From: Thiobacillaceae bacterium
GTDB taxonomy: Bacteria > Pseudomonadota > Gammaproteobacteria > Burkholderiales > Thiobacillaceae
Length of the DNA: 40,300 bases
NCBI GenBank assembly: GCA_025054655.1
Contig: JANWZL010000076.1
Location: 1 to 40,300 of the forward strand
Reading direction: 5' to 3'
Shown: in pieces, positions 12,541 through 20,284 of the stretch
Position numbering within the stretch: the first letter of the stretch is position 1
Layout: each line of letters opens with the position of its first letter
The notes under the pieces: model-generated
The model's database searches: none
Seen by the model: the letters and a program-made list of their open reading frames with translations, nothing else
Told to the model about the DNA's origin: nothing
Position numbers and translations under genes: made by a program

Positions 12541-12638
12541 GTAGGGCGGTTTCGCCCGCAGGGCACACCGCCCTGCTGGAGGTTGGGGTGTTGGTGGTGG
12601 TGGTGGCGGTGGCGGCTTACCGCGTGAAGCCGCCCTAC
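12541..12638. repeat. Pair of inverted REP-like hairpins (BIME-like) with GTAGGGCGG/CCGCCCTAC ends
   Basis: Outer GTAGGGCGG (12541-12549) and CCGCCCTAC (12630-12638); inner hairpins AGGGCGG/CCGCCCT (12543-12574) and GGCGGCTT/AAGCCGCC (12611-12634). Confidence 0.7.
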
Positions 12639-12701
12639 CGAGGCCGGCCTGCCGAAGCCGCTTGGCGTGTTGCAAGGGTCCGGCTGGAGCGCGGGCACAA
12701 G

Positions 12702-12724
12702 AAAGGGACGCCGCTGCGTCCCTT
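12702..12724 (-). terminator. Probable intrinsic terminator of the DsrE-like lipoprotein gene
   Basis: On the - strand AAGGGACGC-AGCG-GCGTCCCTTTCTTGTG just downstream of the stop at 12744. Confidence 0.7.
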
Positions 12725-12743
12725 CGGCTGCGTGGCCGGGCCT

Positions 12744-13178
12744 TCAGGGCTTGAGATAGACGAAACCCTCCCTGGCCTGCAGGCGTCCGATCTCCGCCAC
12801 GCCCGAGGGCACGATGCTTGCGTCCATGATCACGGCGGAGTCGTCCAGCTTGCGCCCCTGCAGGGTGTTGCGGCAGACGCGGAATTCCACGCCCTGGTCC
12901 TTCAGGCCCACCACCTGCGGCTGGTAGGGCTCGCCCTTGTCGTCCTTGGCGCCGTTGAGCAGGAAGTCTATGCCCTTGCCATGGGTGACCACCACGATCT
13001 TGGTGCCGGGGCTGGCGGTGATGTGGTTTTGGATGTTGCGCAGGGCGGTGCGCGCCACGGCCGAGTCGTTGATGTGATAGACCACCTTCTCCTGTTTCGG
13101 GTCGGCGGCGGGGCCGGCGGTGGCGCAGCCGGTGATGCCGAGGATCAGGGCGCTGGCCATGAGTGCTTGACGGATCAT
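12744..13178 (-). CDS. DsrE-like family putative lipoprotein
   Basis: Signal peptide with lipobox ITG-C (MIRQALMASALILGITGCATAG); DsrE-like core KVVYHINDS...IVVVTHGKGIDFLL...GVEFRVCRNTLQ...GVAEIGRLQAREGFVYLKP. Confidence 0.85.
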   Translation of the reverse strand: MIRQALMASALILGITGCATAGPAADPKQEKVVYHINDSAVARTALRNIQNHITASPGTKIVVVTHGKGIDFLLNGAKDDKGEPYQPQVVGLKDQGVEFRVCRNTLQGRKLDDSAVIMDASIVPSGVAEIGRLQAREGFVYLKP

Positions 13179-13241
13179 GTCTTTCCTCCTCCAAAGGCTT
13201 GCACGAAAGAATGGCCGTGGGCCAGGTGCGGCCCACGTCGG

Positions 13242-13271
13242 TATAGACGTGGTCGGTGGGCGTTTTATTCC
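13242..13271 (-). promoter_or_regulatory. Predicted ECF-type promoter of the DsrE-like lipoprotein gene
   Basis: - strand GGAATA (13271-13266) - N16 - CGTCTATA (13249-13242); spacing and hexamers identical to the divergent promoter. Confidence 0.8.
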
Positions 13272-13290
13272 ATTTACGCCCGGCGCCAGC

Positions 13291-13320
13291 GGAATATCCT
13301 GACCGTAATCGGCGTCTATA
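13291..13320 (+). promoter_or_regulatory. Predicted ECF-type promoter of the ECF sigma / DsrE-anti-sigma operon
   Basis: GGAATA (13291-13296) - N16 - CGTCTATA (13313-13320), 20 nt before the ATG at 13340, with GGAGGAGG-like SD between. Confidence 0.8.
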
Positions 13321-13339
13321 CGAGCGAGAGGAGGAGGAT

Positions 13340-13888
13340 ATGCGACTGCCCTGGTTGCGGCTGTGGGATGCCTCCCTGCAGCGCGAGCTGGCGGCCCTGC
13401 GCCCGCGGCTCTACCGCCTGGCCTATGCCTGGTGTCACGATCCTCACCTGGCCGACGACCTGGCCCAGGAGGCGCTCACCCGCGCCCTGGCGCACGGCGA
13501 CCAGCTCAAGGATGCTGGCCGGCTGTCGGCCTGGCTGTTCGCCATCCTCAACAACTGCTGGCGCGACCATCTGCGTGCGCGCCGCGACTGCTGCGATGTG
13601 GACACGCTCGACGAGCTGATCGACGAGGCCCAGCCCGGACCGGAGGGCGCGTACGCGTCGCGCCAGGCCGCCGACCGCGTGCGCGCGGCGATCGGCAGCC
13701 TGCCGCTCGCGCAGCGGCAGGTGCTCACCCTGGTGGACCTCGAGGGGTTGAGCTATGCCGAGACGGCAGGCGTGCTCGGGGTCCCGGTCGGCACGGTGAT
13801 GAGCCGGCTGGCGCGTGCGCGCGAAAGCCTGCGCGAGCGCCTGCTACGCCCGCAGGCGCAAGGTGTAGCGCTACGGAGGGTCAAATGA
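13340..13888 (+). CDS. ECF RNA polymerase sigma factor (sigma70 region 2 and 4)
   Basis: LYRLAYAWCHDPHLADDLAQEALTRAL (region 2) and QRQVLTLVDLEGLSYAETAGVLGVPVGTVMSRLARARESLRERL (region 4). Confidence 0.95.
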   Translation: MRLPWLRLWDASLQRELAALRPRLYRLAYAWCHDPHLADDLAQEALTRALAHGDQLKDAGRLSAWLFAILNNCWRDHLRARRDCCDVDTLDELIDEAQPGPEGAYASRQAADRVRAAIGSLPLAQRQVLTLVDLEGLSYAETAGVLGVPVGTVMSRLARARESLRERLLRPQAQGVALRRVK

Positions 13889-14604
13889 ACGCGCCTTATT
13901 CCCGTGAACACCTTGGCGCCTTCGTCGATGGCGAGCTCGACGCTGGCGAGCGCGAGCGGCTGCTGGCCCGCCTGCAGCAGGACCCCGCCGTGCGGGCCGA
14001 GGTGTGCGAGCTGCTGGCCGTGAAGGCGATGGTGAAGGCCTGCTATCAGGACCTGGCCAGCCCGCGTGCGCCTACCCACGCAGCCCGCCGCGGAAGGGGA
14101 TGGGCGCAGGCCCTGGCCGCCGGGGTGTTGTTCGCCGGTGGGCTGGGTCTGGGTTGGCTGATGAACGAGGGCCAGCACCGCCCACCTCCCTCCCTGCAGG
14201 TGGACGGTCTGCCGGCGGGCTTCCAGGCGGTGGCGGCGACCCCCCGGCCCGACGTGCGCAGCCTCATCCTGCACGTGGACAGCGGCGAGCGCGCTGTGCT
14301 GGAACGCGCCCTGGCCCTGGCCGAGTCGCTGCTCGCGCAGGATGGGCGGCGACGGGTGGAGGTCGTCGTGCACAGCGCAGGCCTCGACCTGTTGCGCGCC
14401 GACGTCACCCCTTTCCGCGCGCGTATCGAGCGGCTGGCTCGCATGCACGCCAACCTGAGCTTCGTCGCCTGCGGCAACACCATCGCGCGGCTGACACGCG
14501 AGGGCAAACGGGTCGTCCTGCTGCCGCAGGCGCGCAAGGTCGATTCCGCCGTGGGCAACATCGTGCAGCGGTTGCGGCAGGGCTGGGTGTACATCAAGGT
14601 CTGA
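13885..14604 (+). CDS. Membrane anti-sigma factor with C-terminal DsrE-like domain
   Basis: ATGA overlap with sigma gene; N-term LGAFVDGELDAGERERLLARLQQDPAVRAEV anti-sigma-like; TM WAQALAAGVLFAGGLGLGWLM; C-term RSLILHVDSGE...VEVVVHSAGLDLL...LSFVACGNTIARL...GNIVQRLRQGWVYIKV aligns by eye with the DsrE-like protein at 12744-13178. Confidence 0.85.
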   Translation: MNAPYSREHLGAFVDGELDAGERERLLARLQQDPAVRAEVCELLAVKAMVKACYQDLASPRAPTHAARRGRGWAQALAAGVLFAGGLGLGWLMNEGQHRPPPSLQVDGLPAGFQAVAATPRPDVRSLILHVDSGERAVLERALALAESLLAQDGRRRVEVVVHSAGLDLLRADVTPFRARIERLARMHANLSFVACGNTIARLTREGKRVVLLPQARKVDSAVGNIVQRLRQGWVYIKV

Positions 14605-14639
14605 TCTTCTGCAGCCGAGCCGCGCGGGCGGGCAATTGA

Positions 14640-14778
14640 GCACCTCGAAAAACCTGCTGCGCGGTCGGATGGCGGCGTTGCGCGGTGCTCGGATGCTCGC
14701 CTATCTGCTTGATATGTCTTGCATCCTGCGCTCCGTGCGCCTTGCCCTCCAACCGCTCGCGACGGTTTATCGAGGTGC
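14640..14778. mobile_element. MITE-like element / long imperfect palindrome with 15-bp terminal inverted repeats
   Basis: GCACCTCGAAAAACC (14640-14654) versus GGTTTATCGAGGTGC (14764-14778): inverted, one mismatch; 139 bp, no coding content. Confidence 0.65.
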
Positions 14779-14838
14779 CCAATTTCCATCGACTGCCGGT
14801 ATATTGGCTGCGTGTGCACAAGCGCAGAGGGGTGGACG

Positions 14839-15756
14839 ATGCAGATCGGTCTCTACGGCTTGGGCCGCATGGGCGGCAACATGGCCCGTCGGCTCGCGCG
14901 TGCCGGGGTGCGGGTACATGCCTTCAACCGTAGCGTGGAGGTGGCGCGGGCCATCGCCGCCGAAGAGCCCATGGTCACGGCCTACGACAGCCTGCAAGCC
15001 CTGGTGCAGGGGATGAGCGGCCCGCGCATCCTGTGGCTCATGCTGCCGGCGGGCGAGCCGACACAAAAGGCGGTGGACGAGGTCGCGGCCTGGCTCGCGC
15101 CCGGCGACCTGCTGGTCGATGGGGCCAACGGTTATTACAAGGACGCGCAGCGGCGCGCCGCCGGGTTGGCACAGCGCGGCATCCACTTCGTCGATGTGGG
15201 GGTGTCGGGCGGCATCTGGGGCCTGGAGTATGGCTACTGCCTGATGGCCGGCGGGGCGCCCGAGGCGGTCGCGCGTCTGGCCCCCTATCTGCAGGCCCTC
15301 GCCCCGGCGCCGGACCGCGGCTGGCTGCATGCCGGACCGGTGGGGGCGGGGCATTTCGTCAAGATGATCCACAACGGCATCGAATACGGCATGATGCAGG
15401 CCCTGGCCGAGGGCTTCGCCCTGATGCAGGCCAAGCGCGAGTTTGACCTGGACCTGGCAGCGATCGCCGAAGTGTGGCGGCATGGCTCGGTGGTGCGTTC
15501 CTGGCTGCTCGATCTCACCGCCGAGTTCCTCCAGGCCGATGCCGCGCTGGAGGCGGTCGTCCCCCATGTGGCCGATTCCGGTGAGGGGCGCTGGACGGCA
15601 CAGGAGGCGATCGAGCAGGGCGTGCCGGCGCCGGTGATCACCCTGGCCCTGATGAGCCGCTTCGCCAGCCAGGGCCGGGGTGACTTCGCCCACAAGCTGC
15701 TCGCCATGATGCGCAAGGGCTTCGGCGGGCATGCGGTGGTGAGGGGTGAGGAGTGA
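14839..15756 (+). CDS. gnd: 6-phosphogluconate dehydrogenase, decarboxylating (short form)
   Basis: MQIGLYGLGRMGGNMARRLARAG, DGANGYYKDAQRR, GVSGGIWGLEYGYCLMAGG, VGAGHFVKMIHNGIEYGMMQALAEGF. Confidence 0.95.
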   Translation: MQIGLYGLGRMGGNMARRLARAGVRVHAFNRSVEVARAIAAEEPMVTAYDSLQALVQGMSGPRILWLMLPAGEPTQKAVDEVAAWLAPGDLLVDGANGYYKDAQRRAAGLAQRGIHFVDVGVSGGIWGLEYGYCLMAGGAPEAVARLAPYLQALAPAPDRGWLHAGPVGAGHFVKMIHNGIEYGMMQALAEGFALMQAKREFDLDLAAIAEVWRHGSVVRSWLLDLTAEFLQADAALEAVVPHVADSGEGRWTAQEAIEQGVPAPVITLALMSRFASQGRGDFAHKLLAMMRKGFGGHAVVRGEE

Positions 15757-15765
15757 GGGGGGATC

Positions 15766-17247
15766 ATGATCGATCAGGAGATGCCGCTGCCGCCGTGCAA
15801 CTTCGTCATCTTCGGGGCCACTGGCAACCTCTCCACCACCAAGCTGCTGCCGGCCCTGCTGCGGCTGGAGCAGGCCGGGCGGCTGCCGCAGGCGCTCAAT
15901 TTCATCGCCTTTGCCCGGCGCGACTGGGATGAGGCCGCCTGGCGCAACTACATGCGGGAGGTGTTAAGCGGGCGGGTGCAGGTCGAGACCGAGGTGTTGC
16001 AGCGTTTCGTCGCGCGCTTCGACTACCTGCGCGGTGAGCTGCACGACCCCGAGGCTTACGCGCGGCTCAAAGAGATGCTCTCCAGGCCCAAGCTGGGCGC
16101 CTGCTCCAACATCGTGTTCTATCTGGCCATCAAGCCGCACGACTTCCCGCCGGTGATCAAACACCTCGACGCGGTGGGCCTGTCCAAGCCGCGCGGGCTG
16201 CACCGCATCGTGGTGGAGAAGCCCTTTGGCGAGGACATCGAGTCGGCCAAGGTGCTCAACGAGCTGCTGCACCGCTATTTCGAGGAGGAGCAGATCTTCC
16301 GCATCGACCATTACATGGGCAAGGAGACGGTGCAGAACCTGCTCGTCTTCCGCTTCGCCAACACCCTGATCGAGCCCCTGTGGAACCGCAACTACATCGA
16401 CCACGTGCAGATCACCGTGGCCGAGGAGGGCGGCATCGACCGGCGCGCCGATTACTACGACCAGGCGGGGGCCCTGCGCGACATGCTGCAGAACCATCTC
16501 ATGCAACTGCTCACCCTGGTGGCCATGGAGCCGCCGCCGGCGCTGGAGGCCGACGCCCTGCGCGACGAGAAGGTCAAGGTGCTGCGCTCCATCCGCCCCA
16601 TCCCCAAGGGCGCCGTGCATGCCCACGCCTTCCGCGCCCAGTACAAGGCGGGGGTGGTGCGTGGCGAGCAGGTGCCGGGCTATCAGGACGAGCCGGGCGT
16701 GGCGCCCAACTCCATCACCGAAACCTTCGTGGCGGCCAAGTTCTACATCGACAACTGGCGCTGGCGCGGGGTGCCGTTCTACCTGCGCACCGGCAAACGC
16801 ATGAAGGCGCAGCTGTCCATGATCGCCCTGCGGCTGCGCTATCCGCCGCAGCAGCTGTTCCGCGAGACCCCGCTGGAGACGCTGGAGCCCAATTGGATCG
16901 TGCTGTCCATCCAGCCCTCCGAGTGCATGCACATGGAGCTGCACGCCAAGGCGCCAGGGCTGGGCATGGACACCCGGGTGGTCAAGCTCAACGCCAGCTA
17001 CCGCAGCCCCGACGAACGGCCCATGGAGGCCTACGAGGCGCTGCTGCTGGACGTCATCGAGGGCGACCGCACCCTGTTCATCCGCTTCGACGAGGTGGAA
17101 TGGGCCTGGCGGGTAGTGGACCCGATCCTCACCCACTGGGCCACCGAGCGCGATTTCATCCACACCTACCCGGCCGGCACCTGGGGCCCGCTGGAGGCCA
17201 ACCGCCTGTTCGACCGCGAGGACACCGAGTGGCGTAACCATGTCTGA
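15766..17247 (+). CDS. zwf: Glucose-6-phosphate 1-dehydrogenase
   Basis: [62 protein letters not shown]. Confidence 0.97.
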   Translation: MIDQEMPLPPCNFVIFGATGNLSTTKLLPALLRLEQAGRLPQALNFIAFARRDWDEAAWRNYMREVLSGRVQVETEVLQRFVARFDYLRGELHDPEAYARLKEMLSRPKLGACSNIVFYLAIKPHDFPPVIKHLDAVGLSKPRGLHRIVVEKPFGEDIESAKVLNELLHRYFEEEQIFRIDHYMGKETVQNLLVFRFANTLIEPLWNRNYIDHVQITVAEEGGIDRRADYYDQAGALRDMLQNHLMQLLTLVAMEPPPALEADALRDEKVKVLRSIRPIPKGAVHAHAFRAQYKAGVVRGEQVPGYQDEPGVAPNSITETFVAAKFYIDNWRWRGVPFYLRTGKRMKAQLSMIALRLRYPPQQLFRETPLETLEPNWIVLSIQPSECMHMELHAKAPGLGMDTRVVKLNASYRSPDERPMEAYEALLLDVIEGDRTLFIRFDEVEWAWRVVDPILTHWATERDFIHTYPAGTWGPLEANRLFDREDTEWRNHV

Positions 17248-17395
17248 GCGCAGCCGCGGCAGCCGGCCGTCAGAACCGTCGGCGGCGCTGGCTCGTGTGG
17301 CGCGCCCGTGTGGGGCGGAGGCCGCGACAGTGGTCACCGCCTCTGGCGATGCAGGGGTTCGCAGCGCAATCCGGGGCTACCGCGGCAGTGGCGTG

Positions 17396-17422
17396 CCCGG
17401 ATTTCACTTCGCTGCATCCGGG
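17396..17422. repeat. REP-like palindrome CCCGGATTTCACTTCGCTGCATCCGGG at the nadB 3' end
   Basis: Inverted arms CCCGGAT / ATCCGGG; second related half-copy about 17358-17381 (gcagcgcaatccggggctac). Confidence 0.7.
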
Positions 17423-19008
17423 TCCTGGCCCTGTGCGGCCGCGGCAGTCGGTGTGAGGACGGTATCGCGCGCCTCGGCCAGCAGCCCGGGGTAGTCGCGC
17501 GAGTAGTGCAGCCCGCGGCTTTCGTGCCGGGCCTGGGCGCAGCGCACGATGAGGTCGGCGGTGAGGACCAGGTTCCGCAGCTCCAGCAGGTCGTTGCTGA
17601 CGCGGAAGTGGCTGTAGTACTCGTGGATCTCCTCGCTGAGCAGTCGGATGCGGTTGGCGGCGCGCTCCAGTCGTTTGTTGGTGCGCACGATGCCGACGTA
17701 GTCCCACATGAAACGGCGCAGCTCGTGCCAATTGTGGGCGATGACGATCTCCTCGTCGGCATCGGTCACGCGGCTTTCGTCCCAGGCCGGCAGCCGCTGT
17801 TGCGGGGCCGGTTCGGACTGGGTGATGTGGGTGGCGGCGGCGCGCCCATAGACCAGGCACTCCAGCAGGGAGTTGCTGGCCAGCCGGTTGGCGCCGTGCA
17901 GCCCGGTGTGACTGACCTCGCCGATGGCGTAGAGGTGAGGCAGGTCGGTGCGGCCGTGTTCGTCCACCACCACGCCGCCGCAGGTGTAGTGCGCGGCGGG
18001 GGCCACCGGGATCCACTCGGTGGTGATGTCCATGCCCAGTGCCTTGCAACGCGCGTGGATGGTGGGGAAGCGGGCGATGATCTGTTTGGCCGGCAGGTGG
18101 GTGATGTCCAGATAGACGCAGTCCAGGCCGCGTTTCTTCATCTCGAAGTCGATGGCGCGGGCGACGATGTCGCGTGGGGCGAGTTCCGCCCGCTCGTCGT
18201 GCGCGGGCATGAAACGGGTGCCGTCGGGTAGCCTGAGTACCGCGCCCTCGCCACGCATGGCCTCGGTGATGAGGAAGCTCTTGGCCTTGGGGTGATGCAG
18301 ACAGGTGGGGTGGAACTGGATGAATTCCAGGTTGGCCACCCGGCAACCGGCGCGCCAGGCCATGGCGATGCCGTCGCCCGTGGAGGTGTCGGGGTTGGTG
18401 GTGTAGAGGAAGGCCTTACACGCACCGCCGGTGGCGAGCACGGTGTGGCCGGCGGCGATGGTCTCGACCCGGCCGCGGCGGGTGTCGAGCACATAGGCCC
18501 CCAGTACGCCGTCGCCGGCCAAACCCAGCTTGCGTGCGGTGATGAGGTCGATGGCGATGTGCCAGGGCAAAATCTGCACGTTGGGGCAGGCCGCGAGCCG
18601 CTTGAGCAGGGTGTCCTGCACCGCCGCGCCGGTGGCGTCGGCCACGTGGTAGATGCGCCGGTGGCTGTGGCCGCCCTCGCGCGTGAGGTGGTAGTCGCTG
18701 CCCTCGCGGTCGAACGGCACCCCCTGCCAGATGAGCCAGCCCACGGCCCGCGGCGCCTCGGCGATCACCCGGCGCACCGTGTCCTCGTGGCACAGTCCCG
18801 CCCCGGCCTGAAGCGTGTCGCGCACGTGCGCCTCGATGCTATCGTCGGCCTCGTGCACCGCGGCGATACCGCCCTGCGCCCAGTGGCTGGCGCTCTCCGT
18901 GGGCTCCTTCTTGGTGATCATCAGCACCTTGAGCCGTTCGGGCAGCGACAAGGCGAGCGTGGAGGCGGCCAGGCCCGAGCCGATGATGAGGACGTCGCAG
19001 CGCAGCAT
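17404..19008 (-). CDS. nadB: L-aspartate oxidase
   Basis: [123 protein letters not shown]. Confidence 0.97.
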   Translation of the reverse strand: MLRCDVLIIGSGLAASTLALSLPERLKVLMITKKEPTESASHWAQGGIAAVHEADDSIEAHVRDTLQAGAGLCHEDTVRRVIAEAPRAVGWLIWQGVPFDREGSDYHLTREGGHSHRRIYHVADATGAAVQDTLLKRLAACPNVQILPWHIAIDLITARKLGLAGDGVLGAYVLDTRRGRVETIAAGHTVLATGGACKAFLYTTNPDTSTGDGIAMAWRAGCRVANLEFIQFHPTCLHHPKAKSFLITEAMRGEGAVLRLPDGTRFMPAHDERAELAPRDIVARAIDFEMKKRGLDCVYLDITHLPAKQIIARFPTIHARCKALGMDITTEWIPVAPAAHYTCGGVVVDEHGRTDLPHLYAIGEVSHTGLHGANRLASNSLLECLVYGRAAATHITQSEPAPQQRLPAWDESRVTDADEEIVIAHNWHELRRFMWDYVGIVRTNKRLERAANRIRLLSEEIHEYYSHFRVSNDLLELRNLVLTADLIVRCAQARHESRGLHYSRDYPGLLAEARDTVLTPTAAAAQGQDPDAAK

Positions 19009-19030
19009 GGATGACCTTAAGGCGTTCAGG

Positions 19031-19059
19031 GGAACTTGCGCCCACTTGCCGCGGTCTGT
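19031..19059 (+). promoter_or_regulatory. sigmaE/AlgU-type promoter upstream of rpoE (autoregulation candidate)
   Basis: GGAACTT (19031-19037) - N17 - TCTGT (19055-19059), close to the sigmaE consensus GGAACTT-N16/17-TCTGA. Confidence 0.6.
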
Positions 19060-19157
19060 CTGGCAGCCAGGTGGGTCAGGCCGGTTATACTAGCCCCACA
19101 ACCGATTGGGAAGCCCTGCCCGTCAGGGCAGCCAGGCACGCGAGAGGAAGCTCGGGG

Positions 19158-19757
19158 ATGAGTGAACGGGATGCCGACCTGCTCCTGGTGGAACGGGTGC
19201 GACAGGGCGACAAGCGCGCCTTCGAGCTGCTGGTGGAGAAATACCGGCGCAAGATCGGGCGGCTGCTCGCACGCATGGTGCGCGACCCGGAGGAGGTCCA
19301 GGACATCGCCCAGGAGACCTTCATCAAGGCCTACCGGGCGCTGCCGCAGTTCCGCGGCGATGCGGCCTTTTACACCTGGCTGTATCGCATCGCGGTGAAC
19401 ACGGCGAAGAACTATATGACCGCGCGTAACCGTGAGATGTCCACGGTGAGCGAGGTGGCCGGCGAAGAGGAGGAGGGTGGCGAGGAGCGCTATGCGGCGC
19501 CCGACATCGACACCCCGGAAGGGCATCTGCTGTCCAAGCAGATCGCCTACGCGGTGAACGAAGCGGTCGAGGCCCTGCCGGAAGAGTTGCGCACGGCCAT
19601 CACCCTGCGCGAGATCGAAGGCATGAGTTATGAGGACATTGCGAATTTCATGGGGTGCCCGATCGGCACGGTACGCTCGCGCATCTTCCGCGCGCGCGAG
19701 GCCATCGCCGCCAAGCTGCGCCCCATCTTGGGCACATCCGAGGATCAGCGATGGTGA
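19158..19757 (+). CDS. rpoE: RNA polymerase sigma factor RpoE (AlgU)
   Basis: MSERDADLLLVERVRQGDKRAFELLVEKYRRKIGRLLARMVRDPEEVQDIAQETFIKAYRALPQFRGDAAFYTWLYRIAVNTAKN; followed by rseABC-mucD. Confidence 0.98.
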   Translation: MSERDADLLLVERVRQGDKRAFELLVEKYRRKIGRLLARMVRDPEEVQDIAQETFIKAYRALPQFRGDAAFYTWLYRIAVNTAKNYMTARNREMSTVSEVAGEEEEGGEERYAAPDIDTPEGHLLSKQIAYAVNEAVEALPEELRTAITLREIEGMSYEDIANFMGCPIGTVRSRIFRAREAIAAKLRPILGTSEDQRW

Positions 19758-20284
19758 CGACAGTGCATGAAGAACACGATCGACGGGCCGATGCGGAGCG
19801 GCTGTCTGCTCTGCTGGACGGGGAATTGGATGCGCACGAGACCAGCCTGTGCCTGCGCCGGCTGGGCCATGACGCCGCCCTGTCGCGGCAATGGGCGGAG
19901 TATTGTCTGATCCGTGACGCCCTACGCGGTGAGGCACTGGTCCAACCCGGCCTGTGCCGGCGGGTGCACGCCGCGCTGGCGCAGGAGCCCACCATCCTCG
20001 CACCCATGCGCCGCCGCAGCGAACGCCGGCGCTGGCTGCGCGGCGCCGGTCTGGTCGCAGCGGCCGCGGCGGTGGGGGGGCTGACCTGGATGCTGTGGAC
20101 GGCCGCACCCCAATCCGAGGCCATGTCGCCGCAGACCGAGAGCGCATCGGTCGAGACCATGACCGCGCATCACCCGCTGCAGCCCTATCTGGCCGCCCAT
20201 CAGGACTTCGCCCAAGGCGTGGCGGTGTACCCGCAAGTGAGGCTCACACGGGTCTCCTGGCCGGCAGCGGAGGGCGGCCGGTGA
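19751..20284 (+). CDS. rseA: Anti-sigmaE factor RseA (MucA)
   Basis: AERLSALLDGELDAHETSLCLRRLGHDAALSRQWAEYCLIRDALRG; single TM; position after rpoE. Confidence 0.93.
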   Translation: MVTTVHEEHDRRADAERLSALLDGELDAHETSLCLRRLGHDAALSRQWAEYCLIRDALRGEALVQPGLCRRVHAALAQEPTILAPMRRRSERRRWLRGAGLVAAAAAVGGLTWMLWTAAPQSEAMSPQTESASVETMTAHHPLQPYLAAHQDFAQGVAVYPQVRLTRVSWPAAEGGR

